DNA from: Microglena sp. YARC
Taxonomy: Eukaryota; Chlorophyta; Chlorophyceae; Chlamydomonadales; Chlamydomonadaceae
Reading direction: 5' to 3'
DNA: 64,000 nucleotides
Assembly (NCBI GenBank): GCA_022414725.1
Contig: CM039462.1
Span: forward strand, 34,897,004-34,961,003
The notes beneath the pieces were generated by a model. That model did not search any database. It was not told the origin of the DNA and saw only the letters and a program-made list of their open reading frames with translations. A program made the translations under genes and the position numbers. The first letter of the stretch is position 1, and every line of letters starts with the position of its first letter. This document shows, in pieces, positions 33,401 to 44,802 of the stretch.

Positions 33401-36260
33401 ATGACACACAAGATGTATATTTATGTGTAGTTATATTTACGATGACACACAAAGTATATTTATGTATAATTTAATGTGTAGTTATATTTACGATGACACA
33501 CAAGATGTATATTTATGTGTAGTTATATTTACGATGACACACAAGATGTATATTTTATGTGTAGTTATATTTACGATGACACACAAGATGTATATTTATG
33601 TGTAGTTATATTTACGATGACACACAAGATGTCTATTTATGTGTAGTTATATTTACGATGACACACAAGATGTATATTTTATGTGTAGTTATATTTACGA
33701 TGACACACAAGATGTATATTTATGTGTAGTTATATTTACGATGACACACAAGATGTATATTTATGTGTAGTTATATTTACGATGACACACAAGATGTATA
33801 TTTATGTGTAGTTATATTTACGATGACACACAAGATGTATATTTATGTGTAGTTATATTTACGATGACACACAAGATGTATATTTATGTGTAGTTATATT
33901 TACGATGACACACAAGATGTATAATGTATGTGTAGTTATATTTACGATGACACACAAGATGTATATTTATGTGTAGTTATATTTACGATGACACACAAGA
34001 TGTATATTTATGTGTAGTTATATTTACGATGACACACAAGATGTATATTTATGTGTAGTTATATTTACGATGACACACAAGATGTATATTATGTGTAGTT
34101 ATATTTACGATGACACACAAGATGTATATTTATGTGTAGTTATATTTACGATGACACACAAGATGTATATTTATGTGTAGTTTATATTTACGATGACACA
34201 CAAGATGTATATTTATGTGTAGTTATATTTACGATGACACACAAGATGTATATGTATGTGTAGTTATAATTTACGATGACACACAAATGTAATTTTATAG
34301 TTATATTTATGTGTAGTTATATTTACGATGACACACAAGATGTATATTCATGTGTAGTTATATTTACGATGACACACAAGATGTATATTTATGTGTAGTT
34401 ATATTTACGATGACACACAAGATGTATATTTATGTGTAGTTATATTTACGATGACACACAAGATGTTATATTTATGTGTAAGTTATATTTACGATGACAC
34501 ACAAGATGTATATTTATGTGTAGTTATATTTACGATGACACACAAGATGTATATTTATGTGTAGTTATATTTACGATGACACACAAGATGTATATTTATG
34601 TGTAGTTATATTTACGATGACACACAAGATGTATATTTATGTGTAGTTATATTTACGATGACACACAAGATGTATATTTATGTGTAGTTATATTTACAAT
34701 GACACACAAGATGTATATTTATGTGTAGTTATATTTACGATGACACACAAGATGTATATTTATGTGTAGTTATATTTACGATGACACACAAGATGTATAT
34801 TTATGTGTAGTTATATTTACGATGACACACAAGATGTATATTTATGTGTAGTTATATTTACGATGACACACAAGATGTATATTTATGTGTAGTTATATTT
34901 ACGATGACACACAAGATGTATATTTATGTGTAGTTATATTTACGATGACACACAAGATGTATATTCATGTGTAGTTATATTTACGATGACACACAAGATG
35001 TATATTCATGTGTAGTTATATTTACGATGACACACAAGATGTATATTTATGTGTAGTTATATTTACGATACGTATTATGTGTGACGATGACACACAAGAT
35101 GTATATGTATGTGTAGTTATATTTACGATGACACACAAGATGTATGTATATTTATGTGTAGTTATATTTACGATGACACACAATGTGGAGTTATATTTAC
35201 GATGACACACAAGATGTATATTTTATGTGTAGTTATATTTACGATGACACACAAGATGTAATATTCATGTGTAGATGTATATTTATGTGTAGTTATATTT
35301 ACGATGACACACAGAGATGTGTGTATATTGATGTGTAGTTTATATTTACGATGACACACAAGATGTATATTTATGTGTAGTTATATTTACGATGACACAC
35401 AAGATGTATATTTATGTGTAGTTATATTTACGATGACACACTATGTATGTGTAGTTATATTTACGATGAACACACATTTTATGTGTAGTTATATTTTACG
35501 ATGACACACAAGATGTATATTTATGTGTAGTTATATTTACGATGACACACAAGATGTATATTTATGTGTAGTTATATTTACGATGACACACAAGATGTAT
35601 ATGTATGTGTAGTTATATTTACGATGACACACAAAATGTATATTTATGTGTAGTTATATTTACGATGACACACAAGATGTATATTTATGTGTAGTTATAT
35701 TTACGATGACACACAAGATGTATATTTATGTGTAGTTATATTTACGATGACACACAAGATGTATATTTAGGTGTAGTTATATTTACGATGACACACAAGA
35801 TGTATATGTATGTGTAGTTATATTTACGATGACACACAAGATGTATATTTATGTGTAGTTATATTTACGATGACACACAATATGTATATTCATGTACAGT
35901 TATATTGACGATGACACACAAGATGTATATTCATGTGTAGTTATATTTACGATGACACACAAGATGTATATTTATGTGTAGTTATATTTACGATGACACA
36001 CAAGATGTATATTTATGTGTAGTTATATTTACGATGACACACAAGATGTATATTGATGTGTAGTTATATTGACGATGACACACAAGATGTATATTTATGT
36101 GTAGTTATATTTACGATGACACACAAGATGTATATTTATGTGTAGTTATATTTACGATGACACACAAGATGTATATTTATGTGTAGTTATATTTACGATG
36201 ACACACAAGATGTATATTTATGTATAGCTATATTTACGATGACACACAATTTGTATTTAT
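30490..36260. repeat. 41-bp satellite array, about 140 units
   Basis: Unit: TGTGTAGTTATATTTACGAT then GACACACAAGATGTATATTTA. From about 32700 to 36200 the units are almost identical; from 30540 to 32700 they are full of indels and substitutions. The array abuts the acceptor of the 30213-30484 exon. The intron just before that acceptor (TGACACAC, GTAGTTAGATTTAC) is itself a diverged unit, so the satellite grew from the intron end. Open frames in it are by-products. Confidence 0.95.
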
Positions 36261-36439
36261 ATTATATGTATATTAACGATGACGCATAATTATTATAATT
36301 ATGTATTTATATATATAAGACGACACACATATTGAAGATATATGTATAGTTATATTTACGATGACTTAAAGATTTACGTTCATTTATAGTTGTATTTACG
36401 ATGACACACAGCATTTCAGTTTCCTTGTTAGCTTGAGGG

Positions 36440-36925
36440 CAATAACAATAGTTTGTTTTTTGCTTGTCTGCATTTTTGTTTGTCTGAGTCTTTGTATCTT
36501 CGCTTATTTTTTGTTTGCTTGCTTGTTTGCTTGTTTGTCTGTATCTTTGTATCTTTGTTTATTTTTTGTTTGCTAGTTTGTACGTATGTTATTTTTTTGT
36601 TTAGTTGTTGCGTCTTTCTACTTGTTTGCTTGCTTGTTTGTGCGTGTCTTCGTACCTTTGTTTATTTTTGTTTGTCTTTCTGCTTGTTTGTCTGTGTCTT
36701 CGTGTCTTTCTATTTTTGTCAATTTTTGGTTTGTCTGTCTCTCTGCCTGCTTGTTTGTCTTAGTCTTTCAGCCTTAGTATCTTTGTTTATATTTTGTTTG
36801 TTTGTTTGTCTGTCTGTCTGTCTGCTTGTTTGTCTGTGTCTTTCACTCTTAGTATCTTTGTTTATTTTGTATTTGTCTGTCTGCCTGTGTCTTTCTATCT
36901 TTGTTAATTATTTGCTTGTTTAATT
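36440..36925. repeat. T-rich minisatellite (TTTGTTTGTCTG/TCTTTGTTTATTTT)
   Basis: About ten imperfect units of 40-50 bp mixing TGTTTGTCTG and GTATCTTTGTTTATTTT. The Cys/Leu/Phe/Val-rich open frame across it is compositional. Confidence 0.8.
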
Positions 36926-36939
36926 GTGTGCTTTGCAAC

Positions 36940-37195
36940 TCATACTTGAACGAGACTTATGAACTTGAACAAGACAGAACTAAACACATCTCAGGTTGTA
37001 CTATACTTGCACTTGAACGAGATCCAACAAGACAGAACTACGCAAATATCACGCTGTAATGTACTTGAACTTGAACGAGACACAACAAGACAGAGCTAAA
37101 CAAATCTCACGCTGTAATGTACTTGTACTTGAACGAGATCCAACAAGACAGAACTAAACAAATCTCACGTTTGCACAATACTTGAACGTGTTCAA
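36940..37195. repeat. Tandem repeat of about 65 bp, four units
   Basis: Unit contains CTTGAACGAGA, CAACAAGACAGAACTAAACA and AATCTCACGCTGTAATGTA. Confidence 0.85.
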
Positions 37196-37205
37196 AACAT
37201 AACTA

Positions 37206-37355
37206 GGGAACGGCATTGTGCTATTATATGATATCATGTCATCATATGATGACGGCAGTCTGACTAGGCTAAAGTTACCATTTAAATACACATCGTATGG
37301 TGCAACTTGTACGATATCAAACTCACCTGTGGCCAACATCATATATGCCGATCCC
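37206..37355 (-). mobile_element. MITE with TA target, reverse copy
   Basis: Begins GGGAACGGCA after TA (37204-37205) and ends TATGCCGATCCC. Internal motif CAGTCTGACTAGGC is shared with the copies at 10971 and 57120. 150 bp, no coding capacity. The right-hand TA is changed to AT. Confidence 0.75.
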
Positions 37356-37439
37356 ATATAACATAACAAGGCAAGACATAACAAGGCAAGACCCATGCTT
37401 GAAGTAGATTTGAACTGGAACTAGACAACAAGTCCTTTG

Positions 37440-37680
37440 CAGGTTCGCAAGCGACGCGGAAAATTGGCGGCGTGTGTTGGCAACGGAACGAAAGGTGGCA
37501 ACGATGGAGCTGACCGAAGCGAGTATGTTACACGACCGTTGACATGTCAGGCTTCAATTTTTCGGTTGGCAGACAAACGGACAAATGGGTGAACATGGGG
37601 GCTCCCGCCCCCTTGAAGAGGGGGCTCCGCCAAAATACATGCTTGGCAGCACAACAGCATAAGAATAATAAGACAAAAGT
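37440..37680 (+). repeat. Interspersed repeat ending in a GC-rich hairpin
   Basis: Shares GCGACGC, TTGGCGG, GTGTTGGC, GACAAA and ACAAATGGG with 62040-62215 in the same order. It ends GGGGGCTCCCGCCCCC plus a mirrored GGGGGCTCCGCC. Similar hairpins occur at 59265-59310 and 63935-64000. Confidence 0.5.
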
Positions 37681-37800
37681 TGTTATTGAAGTAGACTGGA
37701 GCTAGACAAAAAACAACAGAAACATCTCTTGCTCCTACACAACTACAGAAAATATTACAACTTGGTGTCTGTGGGGCAAGCCCCTTTCAGTGATGTACAT

Positions 37801-38022
37801 TGGTCTAGTGGTAGACTAAATCGCTTGAGGACAAAGAGTTGGTGGACAAAGAGTTGGTGGTTGGTGGACAAAGAGTTGGTGGACAAAGAGTTGGTGGTTG
37901 GTGGTTGGTGGACAAAGAGTTGGTGGTTGATGGTTGGTGGACAAAGAGTTGGTGGTTGGTGGTTGGTGGACAAAGAGTTGGTGGTTGGTGGACAAAGAGT
38001 TGGTGGTTGGTGGTTCGATTCC
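37801..38022 (+). promoter_or_regulatory. Polymerase III A and B boxes separated by a minisatellite (tRNA-like)
   Basis: TGGTCTAGTGG at 37801-37811 fits the A-box consensus fully and sits in a D-arm-like stem GTCT-AGTGGT-AGAC. GGTTCGATTCC at 38012-38022 fits the B-box fully. Between them are about nine GACAAAGAGTTGGTGGTTGG units. Acceptor-stem complementarity is not found, so it is not called a functional tRNA; it may be a tRNA relic or SINE head interrupted by the repeat. Confidence 0.5.
37834..38010. repeat. Minisatellite GACAAAGAGTTGGTGGTTGG
   Basis: About nine units of 14-28 bp (with and without extra TTGGTGG), clean and unmutated. Confidence 0.9.
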
Positions 38023-38149
38023 CCCTACGGTCGCTCTTAGCGTTGCAGGTCGTTGTCAACCGCGATGGTAGCTTGTCCAGCTGAGGTAGAAGACCGCTCT
38101 CTACCCGCGTACGACGGGTTCCCTCAACACCACGCCCCACCAGGCGTTA

Positions 38150-39300
38150 TCATGACCTCTCTGTGGGGCAATGGGGCATACGATTAATGGGGAATACAAC
38201 CCTGCCAGGTCTGTATCGTACCTCTTTTGTAGCTTCTCCTAAAGAGCTCTGGCTGAGCAGTTTAGAATTTTGGCTCCTCAAGCTCCCTGTCATGTCGCCC
38301 TCAAGTAGCAGGCTCCCAAATTTGAAACTATTCTGGCTGCCTTCTAATTCTTGCGAGTTACCAGTCTGTAAGACAGAGACCTGCGAGTGGGTTGCATTGG
38401 GGGGCATGCTGATGGAGGTGGAGACAGAGATGCGGACAGAGGCTTGCATGTATGTGAATGTCTTCGTACTGGCATTGGCAGAAAGAATTTGTGTCACTAG
38501 CTTGCGAGGGTTTGCGTTGGTTGTAATGGTGGCAGTCACTGTCCAGCCGCCCACCCTCCCAGTGGTGGTTGTCATCCCCTGCACGTGGGTAACGTTGGAG
38601 GTTGGGTTGCATCGGGGGGCATGGAGATGGAGGTGGAGACAGAGATGCGGACAAAGGCTTGCATATATGTGAATGCCTTGGTGCTGGCATTGGCAGAAAG
38701 AATTTGTGTCACTTGAGAAAAGGTTCTGACTCAGCTTGCGAGGGTTGGTGTTGGTGTTGGTCGTGGTGGTGGTCGTAATGGTGGTGGTCACTGCCCAGCT
38801 GCCCACCCTCCCAGTACTGGTAGTCATCCCCTGCAAGTGGGTAACGTTGCAGGTTGGGTCGCATCGGGGGGCGTGGTGATAGAGGTGGAGACAGAGATGT
38901 GGACAGAGGCTTGCATGTATGCGAATGTCTTCGTGCTGGCATTGGCAGAAAGAATTTGTGTCACTTGAGGAAAGGTTCTGACTCAGCTTGCGAGGGTTGG
39001 TGTTGGTCGTGGTGTTGGTGTTGGTCGTAATGGTGGTGGTCACTGTCCAGCTGCCCACCCTCCCAGTGGTGGTTGTCATCCCCTGCAAGTGGGTAATGTT
39101 GGAGGTTGGGTCGCATCGGGGGGCATGGTGATAGAGGAGGAGACAGAGATATGGACAGAGGCTTGCATGTATGTGAATGTCTTGGTGCTGGCATTGGCAT
39201 AAATAATTTGTGTCACTGGCTTGCGACCAATGGTGGTTGTCATCCCCTGCAAGTGGGCTGCATCGGACGAAGGTCATTTTCGACAGGGCTAGCATCCTCG
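38150..39300. repeat. Tandem repeat of about 240 bp, four to five units
   Basis: Units share GACAGAGGCTTGCATGTATG, GGCATTGGCAGAAAGAATTT, CTTGCGAGGGTTGGTG, CCACCCTCCCAGTGGTGG and CCCCTGCAAGTGGGT. On the minus strand each has CCCACTTGCAG then GGGATGACAACC, which looks like an acceptor with following codons. A 381-codon minus-strand frame spans all units; see rejected list. Confidence 0.8.
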
Positions 39301-39329
39301 CTGAGTTAGAACCTGTTCTGACCGCTTAG

Positions 39330-40140
39330 TCATCTGAGTAATGTACAACAGAACCTGTAAGTGGGTTGCATTGGAGGTTGGGCCGCATTGGAGGACACGG
39401 TGATGAAGGTGAAGACAAGAGATGCGGATAGAGGCTTGCAAGTGGGCCGCATTGGACGTTGGTTATATACAACAGGGCTAGCATCCATGCTGAGTTAGAA
39501 CCTGTTCCGAACGCTTTCTAAGTCATCTGAGTTATGTACAACAGAACCTGTGAGTGGGTTGCATTGGAGGTTGGGCCGCATTGGAGGAAATGGTGATAAA
39601 GGTGGAGACAAGAGATACGGACAGAGGCTTGCAAGTGGGCCGCATTGGACGTTGGTTATTTACGATAGGGCTAGCTCCCCTTCTGATTCAGAACCTGATC
39701 TGACCGCCTTCTTAGTCTTGTGAGTTTCGTGAAACAGAACCTGCAAGTGGGTTGAATTGGAGGGCATGGTGATGGAGGTGGAGACAGAGATATGGACAGA
39801 GGCTTGCAAGTGGGCCGCACTGGACGTAGGTTATTTAGGACAGGGATAGCGCCCAAGCTGAGCCAGAACCTGCTCTGAACGCCTTCTTAGTCTTGCGAGT
39901 TACCAGTCTGTAAGACAGAGACCTGCGGGTGGGTTGCATTGGAGGTTGGGTAGCATTGGAGGTTGGGTCGCATTGGAGGTTGGGTCGCATTGGAGGGCAT
40001 GGTGATGGCGGTGGAGACAGATATAGACAGAGGCTTGCAAGTGGGCTGCATCGGACGTTGGTTATTTACGACAGGGCTAGCCCATACGCTGAGTCAGAAC
40101 CTGTTTTTGCCGCCTTCTGAGTTACGTAAAACATAACCTG
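39330..40140. repeat. Diverged extension of the 240-bp array
   Basis: Five units of 150-190 bp with GGCTTGCAAGTGGGCCGCAT, GACGTTGGTTATTTA, ACAGGGCTAGC and GAGTTAGAACCTG. Confidence 0.75.
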
Positions 40141-40400
40141 TGAGTACATAAGTTCTCTGAGTTACGTAAAACATAACCTGTGAGTACGTAAGACTCCTGA
40201 GTTTTGTAAAACAGAACCTGTGGGTGAGTTACGTAAAACAGAACCTGTGGGTGAGTTATGTAAAACAGAACCTGTGGGTGAGTTTCGTAAAACAGAACCT
40301 GTGGGTGAGTTACGTAAATCAGAACCTGTGGGTGAGTTATGTAAAACAGAACCTGTGAGTGTGTAAGTCTTCTGAGTTACGTAAAACAAAACCTGTGAAT
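40140..40400. repeat. 27-bp tandem repeat GAGTTACGTAAAACAGAACC
   Basis: About eight units with TGTGGGT between, very regular between 40200 and 40350. It is followed by a 17-bp repeat GAGGTTAGGTCGCATTG at 40400-40535. Confidence 0.9.
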
Positions 40401-40667
40401 GGGTTGCATCAGATTAGGTCGCATTGGAGGTTAGGTCGCATGGGAGGTTAGGTAGCATTAGAGGTTAGGTCGCATTGGAGGTTAGGTCGCATTAGAGGTT
40501 AGGTCACATTGGAGGTTAGGTCACGTTGGAGGATATGGGTGATGGAGAGGCTAGCAAGTGGGCCGCCTTGGAGCAATGTTTTTTTTTCAAGAAATTGCAG
40601 GCCATTTTGGTAGCCACAAGTGGCGACCACAGGCTCATCCTAGGACGTTGCGGTTGCACCGTCTGTA

Positions 40668-40740
40668 GAGCGCAAGCGCTCGGCGCGAAGCGCCGCTATT
40701 TTTTAGGGGGGTACGGGAGGCGTAGCCCCCCCGGGTTTTA
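40668..40740. repeat. Cluster of short perfect hairpins, organelle-like
   Basis: GAGCGCAAGCGCTC at 40668-40681 and GGCGCGAAGCGCC at 40682-40694 are two abutting stem-loops, followed by a G-run/C-run stem (about 40705-40733). Such small GC palindromes are typical of volvocalean organelle DNA; whether these were transferred is inference. Confidence 0.55.
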
Positions 40741-40744
40741 TTTG

Positions 40745-41640
40745 GGGGCTTAAAAAACATGCATGCCATTGCACATGGATGCCATAAGTTACACTGGTTT
40801 GTGACAACTTTGTCAATCCTCTAATTGTACAGAACAGACAACACTAGTCTAGTACTACAACCTAGCCCGGTAAACCTAAAATCCATACCAAACTCACTAT
40901 TAATTTATCATCAATACACATTCCTTGTGCATCATAAGAAAAGGGTCTGCTTGATCATGTCACATCATGCAAAATGTGATATGATCAACTGTGGTGTCAG
41001 CATTTGGGGGGGGAGGGGGGTCTTCAAGAAAACATGCATTTTATTTTACACACGTCTGTTTTTCCAAGCATGTACACACATACACACACAATAACTACCC
41101 TCATCACACCTGTCTCCTCTCTTGGTGCAACCTCTGCCGGTATGGCCTAGACCTCAGCCTAAGCAATTTCTTTAAGGCAGGGCCTAGCCATCAACACAGG
41201 GGTTGAGGGGGAGGGGGCCACGCCCAAGGTCCGACTTCGCCCATGAAGTCGACGACTAGAGATAGTGGTGGTGCTTTGGTAGGACGTTGGAAGAGGGGTG
41301 GGTGGTGCGTATAGACTCGAACAGTCGCATGGCTGTTCTAACGGGTTTCAAAGGAGTAGCAGCGACTGGCTTGAAGACGCTCGACAAACGAGCAGCGCAG
41401 GCACGTGCGGTTTAGAACGACAAATTTCGCTCATGCCTTATGCCGTTGCAACAATGAACCAATTAACCACCAGTCAAACAGAGTAACTTCAGGTCCTCAG
41501 GAGTCGAGTAGTTCATGACTCGAATTGTACATCTGTATTGTCTGGGGGTGGGCCCATGCATGATCCCTGGGGTCACTTTTACAGTGAGTGGGTAACTTCC
41601 ACCAGGGACAGGCCTGAGCTAGCTACCTGGGCTGGGCCTG
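40745..41640. other. Low-repeat segment, no secure gene
   Basis: A 28-codon plus-strand frame at 41329-41415 (MAVLTGFKGVAATGLKTLDK, then RAAQARAV and a stop) has the hydroxylated/basic look of a targeting peptide and ends beside a possible donor CAC then GTGCGG. It could be a first exon, but nothing downstream confirms it. Confidence 0.25.
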
Positions 41641-41810
41641 TGCGACCCAGGAGCGACCCAGGTGCGACCCAGGGCACAAATCACTGACCTGAGGGTAGCC
41701 ATCGTGGCGACCAAAGGCCCATTTCGACCGAATTTCGCACACCTGAGGGTCGCACGGGGTGGCGACCGCGCGCCACAATGTGCGACCGGTCGCACAAATA
41801 AAAAACACTG
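41640..41810. repeat. GCGACC-rich interspersed block
   Basis: Repeated GCGACCCAGG and GGTCGCAC motifs, partly palindromic (GCGACCGGTCGC at 41783-41794). No coding sense. Confidence 0.5.
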
Positions 41811-41834
41811 CCTTGGAGTTTGTTTAGAAGCTGA

Positions 41835-42190
41835 GTGGTTTTGTTCAGATTTTGTTCATATTTTGTTCAGATTGGTTTTGTACAGATTTTGTTCAGAGTT
41901 TGTTCAGATTGGTTTTGTTCAGATTGGTTATGTTCAGATTTTGTTCAGAGTTTGTTCAGATTGGTTTTGTTCAGATTGGTTTTGTTCAGATTTTGTTCAG
42001 ATTTTGTTCAGATTGGTTTTGTTCAGATTGGTTTTGTTCAGATTTTGTTCAGATTGGTTTTGTTCAGATTGGTTTTGTTCAGATTGGTTTTGTTCAGATT
42101 TTGTTCAGAGTTTGTTCAGATTGGTTTTGTTCAGATTTTGTTCAGATAGGTTTTGTTCAGAGTTTGTTCAGAGTTTGTTTAGAAGCTGAG
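41835..42190. repeat. Minisatellite of TTTTGTTCAGATTGG units
   Basis: About 28 units of 11 and 17 bp (TTTTGTTCAGA, with TTGG or GTTTG). The Phe/Cys/Ser/Asp frame over it is a by-product. A 150-bp stretch at 42215-42340 (ACAGACCTGTGAGTGGTGCA) recurs at 43040-43170. Confidence 0.9.
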
Positions 42191-42514
42191 TGGTTTTGTT
42201 CAAGTTTTGCAGTCGATGGAAGTAGTTTCTAACCAAACAAGTGTACTATGCATGCACCTTATCGATGCACAGACCTGTGAGTGGTGCAAATTGGAGGTTG
42301 TTTATAAGCTGAATTTTTTTGTTCAGATTTTGTAGATGCTCAAGGAGGTTTGCCCTAGTGCAAGCGAACGGGCTGGGCCCCTCAATCTCACGCCTCGTGA
42401 CAAGGCGTACCATTTATTTATGTAATGGTACTGCAGCTCGAGGGGGGGGGGGCAAGAATAAAGTTGGAAGACCGCATGTTCGGAAGTTGTTATTCCAACC
42501 CCTGGACCCCCCCC

Positions 42515-42516
42515 CC

Positions 42517-42550
<34 letters not shown>
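42515..42550. repeat. C tract and CA microsatellite
   Basis: About ten C followed by (CA) x 17. A GT run lies at 42918-42941. From 42560 to 43180 no gene is seen. Confidence 0.9.
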
Positions 42551-42551
<1 letters not shown>

Positions 42552-43189
42552 GAGGCTTCATATCTGGACACCTGGACGGTATTACATAGTGAAAGGGGGG
42601 TCCTTGAGCATCATCTCTTCAAGAACTTTCCAACCATAAAAAATAAAAATAAACGTTTGGAAAAAGTTATCAAGTTTTAGTATGTTGACAACTTTCTTGG
42701 GTAGCTCAGAAGTCCGCGCCCTTGGAAGAGATCACCCAGGTATAAAAAGGACTGGAGGCGTTATTTATTTATCTGTCTATATGACTATATATCATTATCA
42801 TCATCATTATCATGGATTAATTGACTCAAATTGTATTTAGGAGCCTGAGGGTCTGCTCGGGTGTGGTGTGGGTGTGTGTGGGTGATGGTTTGTGTGTGGG
42901 GTGGGTGGGAAGGAGGGTGTGTGTGTGTGTGTGTGTGTGTGGTGGGTCTAGACCCCAGGCTCGACTGCTTAAGGAACCTCGCCAGGGACCAGAATTCGGA
43001 ACGCAGATATCTGTTTTCTTGCCCCCCCCTCGCTGCAGCTAGTTTTTAACCAAACAAATTGCTATGCATGCAACTTCCCTGATGCACAGACCTGTGAGTG
43101 GTGCACATTGGAGGTTGTTTAGAAGCTGAATAATTATCACGTTGTGTAGATGCTGCAGATAGTTTTAACCAAACAAGTTTGCAATGCAG

Positions 43190-43830
43190 TACTCCATCCT
43201 GCTCCTGTCCCTGCATAACTGTACTGCACACATGTACTCACCTGCATGTTCCATCCTACTCCTGCCCCTGCACAAAGGTACTGCACACATGCCCCTGCAT
43301 AACTGTACTGCACACATGTCCTCATCTGCATGTTCCATCCTACTCCTGCCCCTGCACAAAGGTACTGCACACATGCCCCTGCATAACTGTACTGCACACA
43401 TGTACTCACCTCCATGTTCCATCCTGCTCCTGCCCCTGCATAACTGTACTGCACACATGTACTCACCTCCATGTTCCATCCTGCTCCTGCCCCTGCACCA
43501 AGGTACTGCACACATGCCCCTGCATAAATGTACTGCACACATATACCCACCTGCATGTTCCATTCTGCTCCTGCCCCTGCGGACATGTACTGCATAACTG
43601 TACTGCACACATGTACCCACCTGCATGTTTCATTCTGCTCCTGCCCCTGCGCACATGTACTGCATAACTGTACTGCACACATGTACCCACCTGCATGTTC
43701 CATCCAGCTCCTGCCCCTGCGCACATGTACTGCATAACTGTACTGCACATATGTACCCACCTGCATGTTCCATTCTGCTCCTGCCCCTGCGCACATGTAC
43801 TACATGACTGTACTGCACACATGTACCCAC
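43190..43830 (-). repeat. Array of donor-side copies of the 43831-44124 exon, 70-bp unit
   Basis: Minus-strand unit: GGGGCAGGAGCTGGATGGAA then CATGCAG and donor-like GTGGGTACATGTGTGCAGTA. The five units nearest the exon have period 70 exactly; further ones vary from 45 to 95 bp. Each unit has AG before and GT after a 26-nt core, like a miniature exon. Confidence 0.85.
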
Positions 43831-44124
43831 CTGCATGTTCCATCCAGCTCCTGCCCCTGCGCACAGGTACTGCAAGGCGTCCTCTGTCTTATCTTTTGGC
43901 AAACTCGACTGCTCTGTATCCAACGCGCGGTTCTGTTCTGCATGCCAGCGACGTTGAAAACGCCACCGCCATGCTGCATCTCGAACCTCTTCGTGTGAGG
44001 GGTCTCCCCCATTGCCCGCCTTGGCCTCAGCCTCTTCAAGCTGCTGCTGGTGCAGCTGAAGGGCCTGAGACACTAGGGTACCGGCTGAGGCCAACGAGGG
44101 TAGGGGCTGATCGTCGTCGTCATC
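43831..44124 (-). CDS. Internal exon of the PHPT-like gene: acidic start, coiled coil
   Basis: The acceptor is CCTCAAATACTCAG before 44124 and the donor is AACATGCAG then GTGGGTAC. 98 codons, phase 0 at both ends, open throughout. The sequence begins DDDDDQPLPSLASAGTLVSQ, then a Gln/Glu-rich helix ALQLHQQQLEEAEAKAG, a basic/aromatic stretch AAWRWRFQRRWHAEQNR, and SLPKDKTEDALQYL. Linking it to the 30213-30484 exon needs a 13-kb intron full of satellites; the evidence is matching phase, same strand, similar coiled-coil character and absence of other exons between. The link is an inference. Two decayed copies of its first codons lie upstream near 44180-44225 and 44270-44325. Confidence 0.55.
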
Positions 44125-44345
44125 CTGAGTATTTGAGGGTGTTTAGGGGGTGGGGTGGGGGGTGAAGGTGAACCGACTGAGGCCAACGAGGGTAGGGGCT
44201 GATCGTCGTCGTCATCCTGAGTATTTCAGGGTGTTTGGGTGGGGTGGGGTGGGTAGAGGGGTTCGGGTTGAGGGCTGAGAAAGGTTGGGGCTGATTGTTG
44301 TCGTTGTTTTGAGTACATGAGGGTGTTTGGGGGGCGGGGGGGGGG
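44125..44345 (-). repeat. Two acceptor-side copies of the 43831-44124 exon
   Basis: Near 44223 the minus strand repeats AAATACTCAG then GATGACGACGACGATCAGCC exactly. Near 44320 a diverged copy (ACTCAAAACAACGACAACAA) occurs. A G tract (44330-44354) follows. Confidence 0.8.
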
Positions 44346-44429
44346 GGGGGGGGGACATGCATGTGGCTTGCATGGGGGCATAAATGGAGCTAGCAAGGGG
44401 TGCACTCGAGTCTTGCATGGAAACTCCAA

Positions 44430-44800
44430 TCCGCCACCTTAACTTATCCATAAACCTATTGCCCCATCTCCTGGACAATGACCACCAACCTACACCTTCA
44501 CTTACCCATAAACCTATTGTCCCATCTCCTGGACAATGACCACCAACCTACACCTTAACGGTAAACATCCACCCAAGACCTACAACTGATCCTCTCACCT
44601 GCTGGGCACTGGCCTCTTACTAAAACCCCAACCCCCCGAAGTCCTAAACCCTAAACTTCCACCAAGACCCTCAACTGATCTTCTCAACCCCTGGGCACTG
44701 GTCGCCTGCTTCAACCCTAACCCTAAACCATGTACCTCCACCCACGACCCTAACCTTATTATCATGACACCTAGGCACTGGTTAACCACCTTGACCACCT
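44430..44800. repeat. Tandem duplication of about 65 bp and CCCTAA-like stretches
   Basis: CCCATCTCCTGGACAATGAC with CACCAACCTACACCTT occurs twice (44460-44570). AACCCTAAACC motifs follow but without a regular telomere period. Confidence 0.7.
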
Positions 44801-44802
44801 TA

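Noticed and set aside
30490..36260. CRISPR-like appearance of the 41-bp array
   Set aside because: There are no unique spacers between repeats, the unit is a simple satellite, and the context is eukaryotic.
38150..39295. 381-codon minus-strand frame
   Set aside because: It runs through four to five ~240-bp tandem units of Thr/Asn/His-rich composition; no family resemblance, and the units look like intronic acceptor copies.
41835..42232. Cys/Phe/Ser/Asp-rich frames of 104-175 codons
   Set aside because: Generated by 11/17-bp units without stops; no signal beyond composition.
43137..43796. 219-codon Cys/Gln/Gly/Ala-rich minus frame
   Set aside because: It is the 70-bp junction array read through; units shift frame and contain splice signals.
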